DNA of 64,000 nucleotides, taken from positions 1-64,000 of the forward strand of contig JAFKFN010000003.1 of assembly GCA_017308255.1 (NCBI GenBank), read 5' to 3'. Under the pieces are notes generated by a model. The model was not told the DNA's origin. It was given only the letters and a program-made list of their open reading frames with translations, and did not search any database. Of the stretch, positions 24,016 through 32,265 are shown piece by piece. A program made the translations under genes and the position numbers. Positions within the stretch are counted from its first letter, which is position 1. Each line of letters opens with the position of its first letter. Origin of the DNA: Altererythrobacter sp. (GTDB lineage: Bacteria; Pseudomonadota; Alphaproteobacteria; Sphingomonadales; Sphingomonadaceae).

Positions 24016-25205
24016 ACGCCGCTTACTGCCAGCAGGTGATGGACGGCGTCGGCACCAGCGTCGCCGCGTCGCTGCGCGCAGTCGATTGCGCCGCGGGGAT
24101 GAGCGCCGAGGCCGCCTTCGGCCGCCTGTTCGGCGCCAACGGCGCGCTGCTTCAGGCGCTGATGATCGTGCTCACGCTCTATGTGGCGTTCTTCGCGTTC
24201 TCGCTGATCACCGGCCGCAGCCGCCTGGGCGTTTCGGCGTTGACCCCGCGGATGATCACGCTGGGCATGGTGCTGACCTTCGCGACCAGCTGGGCCGCTT
24301 ATCAGAACGTGGTCTGGAATCTCGCCATCGGCGCGCCCGACCAGCTGGCCGGCATCCTCACCGGGGTGAAGGGCTCCGCCACCCAGGCCTTCGCCGACAA
24401 GATCGACATCGTGTTCAACGCCCTGGTCAGCGCCACCGGATCAGCAACGGACAATGCCACGGCATTCTCGCCCCCCGGCCTGCTGTGGCTCGGCGGCACG
24501 CTATTGCTGCTCGGCACGGTGGGCGTGCTGGCCACCAGCAAGATCGCCCTGGCGATCCTGCTCGGCCTCGGGCCGGTATTCGTGGTCCTGGCGCTGTTCC
24601 GCGCCACGCGCGGGCTGTTCGTCGGCTGGCTCAAGGGCGTGGTGCTGCTGGCGCTGGCGCCGCTGTTCGCCGTGCTCGGCGGATCGCTGATGCTCGACCT
24701 GTCGGTGCCGGTGCTGCGCAAGCTGAGCGAAACGCCGGGGCAGATCGACGATACGGCCGCCATGGCCTTCTTCATGATCGGCGCGGTCCATGTGGCGCTG
24801 ATGTTCATGGTGCTGAAAGTGGCCGGCACGATGGTCGCCGGCTGGGAAGTGTTCGGCCTGGCCCGGCGTTCGGCCGGCGACGGCGATCGGCCGGTGAGCG
24901 CCCCCGCCGCCGCGCGGCCCGCGCCCGCCATCGCGCCGCTCGCCGCCGCGCCCGCCCAGGCTTATGCCTCGCCGGCCCCATCGCGCGATATCCGCGTGGC
25001 GCGCGGCATGCTGCCTTCGGCGGCCAACGACAGCGCCGGCGCCGAAGGATCGGTGCGCCGCGAAACCCATGTGGTGTCCGGCGCGTCGAGCGCCGCCAGC
25101 GGTGGCGGCCATGCCACCGTGTCCCGCGCGCGCGGGATCGGCAGCCGCTTCCGCTCCGCCCCCTCGAAAACCGGGCCGGCCCGCCCAACGGAGAAGTTCA
25201 GATGA
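24012..25205 (+). CDS. virB6: VirB6/TrbL-type polytopic membrane protein
   Basis: This 397-residue protein has several hydrophobic helices between about residues 40 and 285 (LMIVLTLYVAFFAFSLITG, GLLWLGGTLLLLGTVGVLATS, IALAILLGLGPVFVVLALF, MAFFMIGAVHVALMFMVL) and a C-terminal Ala/Pro-rich, probably cytoplasmic tail. The segment KIALAILLGLGPVFVVLALF is typical for VirB6. It overlaps both neighbours as ATGA. In a full virB set, virB7 and virB8 would come next; here virB9 follows directly. Confidence 0.9.
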   Translation: MNAAYCQQVMDGVGTSVAASLRAVDCAAGMSAEAAFGRLFGANGALLQALMIVLTLYVAFFAFSLITGRSRLGVSALTPRMITLGMVLTFATSWAAYQNVVWNLAIGAPDQLAGILTGVKGSATQAFADKIDIVFNALVSATGSATDNATAFSPPGLLWLGGTLLLLGTVGVLATSKIALAILLGLGPVFVVLALFRATRGLFVGWLKGVVLLALAPLFAVLGGSLMLDLSVPVLRKLSETPGQIDDTAAMAFFMIGAVHVALMFMVLKVAGTMVAGWEVFGLARRSAGDGDRPVSAPAAARPAPAIAPLAAAPAQAYASPAPSRDIRVARGMLPSAANDSAGAEGSVRRETHVVSGASSAASGGGHATVSRARGIGSRFRSAPSKTGPARPTEKFR

Positions 25206-25993
25206 CCCGCGCCCTGCTTGCCGCAGCGCTCCTCGCCACCGTGCCGCTGGCCCTCGCAGCCCCCGCCCACGCGGACGATCCGCGGCTGGTCGAACGGTTC
25301 TACAGTGCGGACGAAGTGGTCACCATCCAGGGCCACACCAATGTCCAGGCCACCATCCGCTTCGCCGATGACGAGCATATCGAGAACGTCGCCGTGGGCG
25401 ATTCGCAGAAGTGGCAGATCACGCCCAACCGGCGCGCCAACCTGCTGTTCGTGAAGCCGCTCACCGAACGGGCCGCCACCAACATGACGGTGGTGACCGA
25501 CAAGCGCACTTATCTGTTCGATCTCGTCGCCAGCCCCGCCAACCGCAATCCGCTCTACGTGCTTTCCTTCCGTTATCCGGAAGAGCCGGAAGAGGTGCAG
25601 CAGGCCGAGGCCCCTGTCGACGAGGCCAACCCCATAGAACTGGCCGCCGCCACCGATCCTTATGCCGTGGTCGATCCCACGCAGCTCAATTTCGCCTGGA
25701 GCACGCGGGGCGAAACCAAGCTGCTGCCGGCCTCGATCTACGATGACGGCAATGCCACTTTCCTTACCTGGGCCTCCGACACGGTGCTGCCGGCGATCCT
25801 GATCAAGGATCAGAAGGGCGCCGAAGGGCCGGTGAACTATGCCGTGCGCGGGGATGTGATCGTGGTCGAAGGCGTTCCTCGCGAAATCATCCTGCGCTCG
25901 GGCGAAAAGAGCGCCACGCTGCTCAATCAGGGTCCGGCCCGGCCGCCCCGGTCGCTCGCCCAGGGGCCGGCCAACCCGACGGAGGTAAAGTAA
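25202..25993 (+). CDS. virB9: VirB9 outer-membrane core component
   Basis: This 263-residue periplasmic protein has a signal peptide ending at APAHAD, the N-terminal domain with VVTIQGHTNVQATIRFADDEHIENVAVGD-like strands and LLFVKPLTERAATNMTVVTDKRTYLFDL, and a C-terminal domain (about 165-245, LNFAWSTRGE ... LPASIYDDGNATFLTW) of the CagX/VirB9 type. GGAGAAG lies before the ATG at 25202. It should form the outer core ring with VirB10; the lipoprotein VirB7 that normally stabilises it is not encoded next to it. Confidence 0.95.
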   Translation: MTRALLAAALLATVPLALAAPAHADDPRLVERFYSADEVVTIQGHTNVQATIRFADDEHIENVAVGDSQKWQITPNRRANLLFVKPLTERAATNMTVVTDKRTYLFDLVASPANRNPLYVLSFRYPEEPEEVQQAEAPVDEANPIELAAATDPYAVVDPTQLNFAWSTRGETKLLPASIYDDGNATFLTWASDTVLPAILIKDQKGAEGPVNYAVRGDVIVVEGVPREIILRSGEKSATLLNQGPARPPRSLAQGPANPTEVK

Positions 25994-27114
25994 TGAAGCT
26001 CGCCATGCGCCTGCCCGAAAAGAGCCAGCGCGCGATCGACGACAGCGATCCGCGCGACGAAGCGACGGCGGAGGTGATCGATCTCGCCAGCCGCACCGCC
26101 TATCCGGTGGTCGCCCAGCGCAAGGGCCGGTCCGACGGGCTGGCGCTGGCCGCCGGGGTGGGTTTCGTCACCCTGCTCGGCGCGGCCACGCTATGGGGCC
26201 TCAATGCCTCGCGCACCGGGGAACCGGCGCGGGTCCAGCCCGCGCCCGCCCCGACAGTGGCCGAAGCCCCCCTGCCTATGGTGGCGGCCGTCCCGCAAGT
26301 CGCGCCCATGGCACCCGCCGAAGCGCCGCAGGCGGTCCCCGCGCCGGCCCCGGTGATGGCCAATGCCCCGGCCTTGGCGCCGGCGGCCAACCCCTATGCC
26401 TCGCCCACGCTGATCCATGACGCTTATGCCCTGCCCGCGCCCGCGGTGGCCGCCGTTGCCGCCCAGGCCGCGGCCGGCGAGCAGCGCGCCGAAGCGCCCG
26501 GAGGCAGCTCCGCCGGCGATTTCGCCGGCCGGATCGGCGGCGTCGGCGGAGGGCCGGCCACGGCCGCCAACAACTTCGATCCCAAGACCACGATCACCCA
26601 GGGCACGATGATCCCGGCGGTGCTGGAAACGGCGATCAACACCGATGTGCCCGGCTATGTCCGCGCGCTGGTGAGCCAGGACGTGCGCAGCTTCGACGGC
26701 AGCCGCATCCTGGTCCCGCGCAGCTCGCGGCTGATCGGCCAATACCAGAGCGGGCTCCAGGCCGGGCAGAAGCGTGCCTATGTGATCTGGACCCGGCTGA
26801 TCCGCCCCGATGGCGTATCCGTGGCGCTGGCCTCCCCGGCCACCGGGTTCGATGGCAGCGGCGGCTTGCCCGGCCAGGTGGACAGCCACTTCTTCCAGCG
26901 GTTCGGTTCGGCGATGCTGCTGTCGGTCATCGGCGGGCTCACCGCGCTCGGCTCCAGCGGCACCTCGGTGGTCCTCGGCGGCGGGCAGAACGCCGCCGCG
27001 ACGGCGCTTCAGCAGAACGGGCAGATCGGCCCGACGATCCGCGTGCGGATGGGCGAACCGATCCGCGTGTTCACCGCGCGCGATCTCGATTTCAGCCAGG
27101 CTCCGCAGCTCTGA
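25993..27114 (+). CDS. virB10: VirB10 envelope-spanning core component
   Basis: This 373-residue protein has a short cytoplasmic N-terminus, one transmembrane helix (about 50-70, GLALAAGVGFVTLLGAATLWGL), a long Pro/Ala-rich periplasmic stretch (about 75-170) and the conserved TrbI/VirB10 barrel domain (about 190-370: ITQGTMIPAVLETAINTDVPG, ILVPRSSRLIGQY, PFGD-equivalent region, RVFTARDLDF at the end). The start ATG shares its A with the virB9 stop, after GGAGGTAAAG. It links inner and outer membranes in the T4SS. Confidence 0.95.
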   Translation: MKLAMRLPEKSQRAIDDSDPRDEATAEVIDLASRTAYPVVAQRKGRSDGLALAAGVGFVTLLGAATLWGLNASRTGEPARVQPAPAPTVAEAPLPMVAAVPQVAPMAPAEAPQAVPAPAPVMANAPALAPAANPYASPTLIHDAYALPAPAVAAVAAQAAAGEQRAEAPGGSSAGDFAGRIGGVGGGPATAANNFDPKTTITQGTMIPAVLETAINTDVPGYVRALVSQDVRSFDGSRILVPRSSRLIGQYQSGLQAGQKRAYVIWTRLIRPDGVSVALASPATGFDGSGGLPGQVDSHFFQRFGSAMLLSVIGGLTALGSSGTSVVLGGGQNAAATALQQNGQIGPTIRVRMGEPIRVFTARDLDFSQAPQL

Positions 27115-27121
27115 GGCATCC

Positions 27122-28147
27122 GTGAGCGCCGAGATCCACCACCTCCCCCCTGGCGACGACGAAGCGGACAGCGCGCCGCTGGCGCCCACCGGCAGCGTCT
27201 ATCTCGACGCCTATCTGGCGCCATTCCGCCAGTGGCTCGACCGCGACACGGTGACCGAGATCCTCGTCAACCAGCCGGGCGAGATCTGGATCGAGGATGC
27301 CGAGCGGCCCGGAATGCAGCGGATCGAGGCGCCGGAGATCGACGACAAGCTGATCCAGCGCCTGGCCGAACAGGTCGCCCGGGTCAGCCATCAAGGCATC
27401 AACCGCGAACATCCGTTGCTGGGCGCGACCTTGCCGACCGAGGGGTTCGGGGGCGCCCGCATCCAGTTCTGCGGCCCGCCGGCCACCCGCAAGCACTGGA
27501 TCATGGCGATCCGCCGTCATCGCCGGCTCGACCTTCCGCTCGACGCCTATGATGCCGGCCCGCTGCGCCCGCCCCTCGAAACGGCGATGCCCAGCGCGGC
27601 GGAACAGCCCATCGCCTTCCTCCGCGCGGCGATCGCCGCGCGCAAGACGGTGCTCGTCTCCGGCGGCACCTCCACCGGCAAGACCACGTTCCTCAACGCC
27701 ATGCTGGGCGAAATTCCGCCTGGCGAGCGCGTGGTGCTGGTGGAAGACACGCCCGAACTCAAGCTGCCCGGCGCCAACGGCGTGGGGCTGATCGCGGTGA
27801 AAGGCGAGTTGGGCGAAGCCAAGGTCACCGCCAACGAGCTGCTGCAATCGGCGCTGCGCCTGCGGCCCGACCGCATCGTGCTGGGCGAGCTGCGCGGCGC
27901 GGAAAGCGTCAGCTTCCTGCGCGCGATCAACACCGGCCACCCCGGCAGCTTCTCCACGATCCACGCCAATTCCCTGCGCGGCGCGCTGGAGCAGCTGGCG
28001 CTGATGGTGATGCAGACGGGCATCGGCCTGACGCGCGCCGATACGATCGCCTATTCCGCCTCGGTGATCGACGTGGTGGTTCAGCTCGAACGGCGCGAGG
28101 GCAAGCGCGGGATCGGCGCCATCGCGCTCAGCCGCGACCTTCTGTGA
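27122..28147 (+). CDS. virB11: VirB11 hexameric secretion ATPase
   Basis: This 341-residue protein has a GTG start 7 bp after the virB10 stop, preceded by GAGG. The N-terminal domain (LAPFRQWLDRDTVTEILVNQPGEIWIE) leads into the ATPase domain with Walker A GGTSTGKTTF (about residue 180), an Asp box (VLVEDTPEL), Walker B (RIVLGELRG) and the His box (GHPGSFSTIHAN). All key residues are present, so the ATPase should be active. It is the last recognisable virB gene; no virD4 coupling protein follows. Confidence 0.95.
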   Translation: MSAEIHHLPPGDDEADSAPLAPTGSVYLDAYLAPFRQWLDRDTVTEILVNQPGEIWIEDAERPGMQRIEAPEIDDKLIQRLAEQVARVSHQGINREHPLLGATLPTEGFGGARIQFCGPPATRKHWIMAIRRHRRLDLPLDAYDAGPLRPPLETAMPSAAEQPIAFLRAAIAARKTVLVSGGTSTGKTTFLNAMLGEIPPGERVVLVEDTPELKLPGANGVGLIAVKGELGEAKVTANELLQSALRLRPDRIVLGELRGAESVSFLRAINTGHPGSFSTIHANSLRGALEQLALMVMQTGIGLTRADTIAYSASVIDVVVQLERREGKRGIGAIALSRDLL

Positions 28148-28214
28148 GCGACACTGTAAGAAAACCGTAACACGAATCGCCCAAGCGGGCCCCCAACCCT
28201 TCGCGAAGGAAGCG

Positions 28215-30365
28215 ATGAGCAGCGCCGCGCCCGACATTGTCGATGCCGATCGGTTTTCCCCGGCGGAACGCTATTTCAACCGCGAGCTGAGCTGGCTTTC
28301 GTTCAACGAACGCGTGCTGGCGGAAGCGCGCAACCCCGCCTATCCGCTGCTGGAACGGCTGCGCTTCCTGTCGATCTCGGGCAGTAATCTCGACGAATTC
28401 ATGATGATCCGCGTTTCCGGCCTCGCGGGGCAGGTGCGCAGCGGGGTCGGCCGCGTGTCGATCGACGGCAAGACCCCGTCGCAGCAGCTTACCGAGATCA
28501 ACCGCAAGGTCCGCCAGCTCGAACGCGGCCAGCAGGCGGCGCTCACGGAGCTGCGGTCCCTGCTCGCCGGGCAGGGCATCCACCTTGGCGACTACGCCCG
28601 GATCGACGCCGCCGCCGATGCCTGGCTGCGGCAGTATTTCCTCGACCACATCCTGCCGGTGATCACCCCGCAGGCGATCGATCCGGCGCATCCCTTCCCC
28701 TTCGTCTCCAACCTCGGCATCGGCGCGCTGTTCGATCTGACGCGGATCGCCGACGGCAGCCGCCTGGTGGAAATGGTGCTGATCCCCAGCGCCATCCCGC
28801 GCTTCGTGCGCATCCCGGCGAAAGAGCCGATCTGGGTGGCGGTGGAACGCGTGGTCACGCGCTATGCCTCGCTGCTGTTCCCCGGCTTCCGGGTGGAAGG
28901 CGACGGCGTGTTCCGCGTGCTGCGCGACAGCGATATCGAGATCGAGGAGGAAGCCGAGGACCTGGTGCGCTATTTCCGCAGCGCCATCCAGCGGCGGCGG
29001 CGCGGCAAGGTCATCATGCTGGAACTTGACGAGACGTTCGAGCCGGGCGCGGAGCAGCTCCTGCGCGAACAGCTCGGGCTGGAACAGGCCTTCGTCACCA
29101 AGACCCTGGGGATGCTCGGCATGGCGGGCCTGGCCGAAGTGGTGGGAGAGGATCGGCAGGACCTCAAGTTCGCCCCCTACACCCCGCGCTATCCTGAACG
29201 GATCCTAGAACATGACGGCGATTGCTTCGCCGCGATCCGGTCGAAGGACATCGTCATCCACCACCCCTACGAAAGCTTCGAGGTGGTGGTCGATTTCATC
29301 CGTCAGGCGGCGGCCGATCCGGCGGTGGTCTCGATCAAGCAGACGCTTTACCGCGCCGGCCATCAATCCCCCATCGTCATGGCGCTGGTCGAAGCGGCGG
29401 AGGCGGGCAAGTCGGTCACCGCCGTGGTGGAGCTGAAGGCCCGCTTCGACGAGGAGCAGAACCTGCTCTGGGCCAGCCAGCTGGAACGCGCTGGCGTGCA
29501 GGTGATCTATGGCTTCGTGGACTGGAAGACCCACGCCAAGGTGGCGATGGTCGTGCGGCGGGAAGACGAGGGCTACCGCACCTATTGCCACTTCGGCACC
29601 GGCAATTATCACCCCGTCACCGCCAAGATCTATACCGACCTCAGCTTCTTCACGGCCGATCCGGCGCTGGGGCGCGACGCCGGGCGGCTGTTCAACTTCG
29701 TGACGGGCTACGTGGAGCCGCCGGATACCGAGCTGCTGGCCATCTCCCCCCTCACCCTGCGCGAAACGCTCTATGACCATATCGACCGCGAGATAGAGCA
29801 CGCCCGCGCCGGGCGGCCGGCGGCGATCTGGGCCAAGCTCAACGCGCTGACCGACAAGGGCGTGATCGACCGGCTCTACGATGCCGGCGCGGCGGGGGTG
29901 GAGATCGTCCTGGTGGTGCGCGGCATCTGCTGTCTGCGGCCGGGCGTTCCGGGCCTGTCCGAGACGATTTCGGTCAAGTCGATCGTCGGCCGCTTCCTCG
30001 AACACAGCCGCATCTGGGCCTTCGGCAACGGCCGCCCACTGCCGAGCGCGGAGGCCAGGCTGTTCATCACCAGCGCCGACGCGATGAGCCGCAACCTCAG
30101 CCGCCGGGTGGAAGTCATGGTGCCGATCCGCAACGCCACGGTGCACGATCAGGTGCTGGAGCAGGTCCTGCTCGCCAACCTGCTCGATACCGAGCAAAGC
30201 TGGCTGCTCGATGGCGAGGACGGCGCGTGGGAGCGCGTGGAAGCGGACGGGGACGGCTTCAACTGCCATGCCTATTTCATGACCAATCCCTCGCTCTCCG
30301 GGCGCGGCGACGCGCTCAAGGAAAGCCGCGTGCCCAAGCTCACCCTGCGCAAGGGCGCCGCGTGA
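28215..30365 (+). CDS. ppk1: Polyphosphate kinase 1
   Basis: This 716-residue enzyme reversibly transfers the gamma phosphate of ATP to inorganic polyphosphate. It shows the N-terminal domain (RYFNRELSWLSFNERVL), the middle domain (GSNLDEFMMIRVSGL) and the two phospholipase-D-like C-terminal domains. The phosphorylated His lies in HFGTGNYHPVTAKIYTD (about residue 460) and the second conserved His in FLEHSRIWAF (about residue 598). Length is normal. GAAGGAAGCG precedes the ATG. Its stop overlaps the ppx start (GTGA), so the synthesis and degradation genes are coupled. Confidence 0.97.
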   Translation: MSSAAPDIVDADRFSPAERYFNRELSWLSFNERVLAEARNPAYPLLERLRFLSISGSNLDEFMMIRVSGLAGQVRSGVGRVSIDGKTPSQQLTEINRKVRQLERGQQAALTELRSLLAGQGIHLGDYARIDAAADAWLRQYFLDHILPVITPQAIDPAHPFPFVSNLGIGALFDLTRIADGSRLVEMVLIPSAIPRFVRIPAKEPIWVAVERVVTRYASLLFPGFRVEGDGVFRVLRDSDIEIEEEAEDLVRYFRSAIQRRRRGKVIMLELDETFEPGAEQLLREQLGLEQAFVTKTLGMLGMAGLAEVVGEDRQDLKFAPYTPRYPERILEHDGDCFAAIRSKDIVIHHPYESFEVVVDFIRQAAADPAVVSIKQTLYRAGHQSPIVMALVEAAEAGKSVTAVVELKARFDEEQNLLWASQLERAGVQVIYGFVDWKTHAKVAMVVRREDEGYRTYCHFGTGNYHPVTAKIYTDLSFFTADPALGRDAGRLFNFVTGYVEPPDTELLAISPLTLRETLYDHIDREIEHARAGRPAAIWAKLNALTDKGVIDRLYDAGAAGVEIVLVVRGICCLRPGVPGLSETISVKSIVGRFLEHSRIWAFGNGRPLPSAEARLFITSADAMSRNLSRRVEVMVPIRNATVHDQVLEQVLLANLLDTEQSWLLDGEDGAWERVEADGDGFNCHAYFMTNPSLSGRGDALKESRVPKLTLRKGAA

Positions 30366-31873
30366 GCCGGCCCGGCGCCCCGCGCCGCGCTTCCGCCCAG
30401 GAAGACCGGCCCGATCGCGCGGTGATCGACATCGGATCGAACACCGTGCGCCTGGTGATCTATTCGGGCTCCGCACGCGCGCCGGAAGTCTGGTTCAACG
30501 AACGGGTCGCGGCCCGCCTCGGGCGCGACCTGGCGGTGACGGGGAAGATGCCGGACAAGGCCATCAGTCATTCGCTCGCCGCGCTTGCCCGCTATGCGGC
30601 GATCATCGATGATCTCGCCGTGCCGGACGTGCAGACGGTCGCCACGGCGGCGGTGCGCGAGGCCGCAAATGGCGCGGCGTTCCTCGACCAGGTGCGCGCG
30701 CTGGGGCTGGAGCCGCGGCTGCTCTCGGGCGAGCAGGAAGCGCGTGGTTCCGCCTTCGGCGTGATCGGCGCTTTCCCCCGCGCGCAGGGCACCGTGGCCG
30801 ATCTCGGCGGCGGCAGCCTGGAACTGGTGATGATCGAGAACGGCGATTGCCATGACGGGGTCAGCCTGCCGCTCGGCACCTTGCGCCTGCCCGCGCTGCG
30901 CGCGCAAGGTGCCGCTCCCTTCCGCAAGGCGGTGAAGAAGGAAATGGCCAAGGCGGGCTGGGCCACCGCCCATCCCGGCCCGCTCTACATGGTCGGCGGC
31001 ACCTGGCGCGCCCTCGCCGTCTATGCGATGCGCACCAGCAATCACGTGCTGACCGATCCCCATGCCTTCGCGCTGAGCACGCAGGAGGCGGAGCACATCG
31101 CCCGGCGCGTGGCCCGGGCCGATCCGCAGAAGCTGGCCGCCCTGCCCGGCATTGCCGGCAGCCGCGCCGCCTATCTGCCCGATGCGGCGGCGATGCTCGG
31201 CACCATGCTGTCCGAATTGAAACCCGATGGCCTGGTGTTCTCCGCGTGGGGCCTGCGCGAAGGGCTGCTGTTCCAGCGCCTGCCGGGTGAGGTGCGCCAG
31301 CAGGACCCGCTGATTGCCGGCGTCGCCCGCTTCACCGCCCCGCGCGGCGGTTCGGCGACCTTGGCGGCCACGATCGCCGCGTGGACCGCCGATGCCGCCA
31401 ATGGCGACGGTTCCGGCAGCGAGCGTCTGCGGCTGGCGGCGACGATGCTGGCCCTCGCGGCCATGCAGGTGGAACCCAACTTGCGCGCGCGGCAGGCTTA
31501 TGGCTGGGCGATGGACAAGCGCTGGATCGGCCTGGACCCACGGGGGCGCGCATGCATCGCGGCGGCCCTGCTGGCGGCATCGGGCAAGAACACCGCCAGC
31601 CCTGAGCTGGAGCGGCTGGCGGACCGCGAAGGCCTGCGCGAAGCGGTCACCTGGGGCCTGGCGTTCCGCCTCAGCCGCCGGCTCGGCGCCGGCTCGCGCG
31701 CCTCGCTCATGGCCAGCGAGCTGCGCCGCGAAGGGGATGCCCTGGTCCTGCGGATCGATCCCGGCCGCGCGCAGCTGCTGGCCGATCAGGTGAACGGCGA
31801 TCTCAAGGCGCTTGCCCAATGGCTCGGCCTGGAGCCGCATGCCCGCATCGCGGAGAGAGTGACCGCCATGTGA
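30362..31873 (+). CDS. ppx: Exopolyphosphatase / guanosine pentaphosphatase (Ppx/GppA family)
   Basis: This 503-residue protein starts with GTG overlapping the ppk1 stop. It has the actin-like ATPase fold signatures AVIDIGSNTVRLVIY (about residues 21-35) and VADLGGGSLELVMI (about 146-159), with SGEQEARGSAFG between them and a C-terminal HD-like helical region. It removes terminal phosphates from polyphosphate or from pppGpp. A pair with ppk1 lets the cell set polyphosphate levels; the order ppk1-ppx is common in proteobacteria. Confidence 0.95.
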   Translation: MSRPGAPRRASAQEDRPDRAVIDIGSNTVRLVIYSGSARAPEVWFNERVAARLGRDLAVTGKMPDKAISHSLAALARYAAIIDDLAVPDVQTVATAAVREAANGAAFLDQVRALGLEPRLLSGEQEARGSAFGVIGAFPRAQGTVADLGGGSLELVMIENGDCHDGVSLPLGTLRLPALRAQGAAPFRKAVKKEMAKAGWATAHPGPLYMVGGTWRALAVYAMRTSNHVLTDPHAFALSTQEAEHIARRVARADPQKLAALPGIAGSRAAYLPDAAAMLGTMLSELKPDGLVFSAWGLREGLLFQRLPGEVRQQDPLIAGVARFTAPRGGSATLAATIAAWTADAANGDGSGSERLRLAATMLALAAMQVEPNLRARQAYGWAMDKRWIGLDPRGRACIAAALLAASGKNTASPELERLADREGLREAVTWGLAFRLSRRLGAGSRASLMASELRREGDALVLRIDPGRAQLLADQVNGDLKALAQWLGLEPHARIAERVTAM

Positions 31874-31907
31874 CAGGCGCGGGCTCGCGCTTGCATTTGC
31901 GCCGCCC

Positions 31908-32204
31908 ATGGCAAGTCTGCGCGGCGATATGGCTCAAGACAAATCGAAAGCAGCGGCAAGCGCCATGGCCTTGCCTGTCAAAGCCGTGGCCGCCCCGGCC
32001 AACGATCCGGGCGAACTTTCGCTGGCCGATCTCGCCCGCAGGATATTGGCGCGCGAGATTCGGCCGCGCGTGGCGGATATCCGCCGCCTCGCCGAAGCCG
32101 TGCTCGCCGCCGAGGAGAAGCGCGCCCGCAAGAAGGCCGGCGCCAGGAAGCCGGGCAAGAAGCGCAAGCTGGCGAAAATCCCCGGCCAGAAGGGGAAGAA
32201 GTAA
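31908..32204 (+). CDS. Small lysine-rich protein of unknown function
   Basis: This 98-residue protein has an Ala-rich N-terminal half, a central amphipathic stretch (LSLADLARRILAREIRPRVADIRRLAEAVLAAEEK) and a tail made mostly of Lys, Arg, Gly and Ala (KKAGARKPGKKRKLAKIPG). It may bind nucleic acid or another polyanion such as polyphosphate from the adjacent ppk1-ppx pair; that is a guess. An internal ATG at 31929 is an alternative start; neither has a clear ribosome-binding site. Confidence 0.55.
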   Translation: MASLRGDMAQDKSKAAASAMALPVKAVAAPANDPGELSLADLARRILAREIRPRVADIRRLAEAVLAAEEKRARKKAGARKPGKKRKLAKIPGQKGKK

Positions 32205-32265
32205 GCCGCACTCTCCCGGTCACAAGGCTCTGGCCATATGCCCCGCGCGGGGGCAGGTAAGCCCC

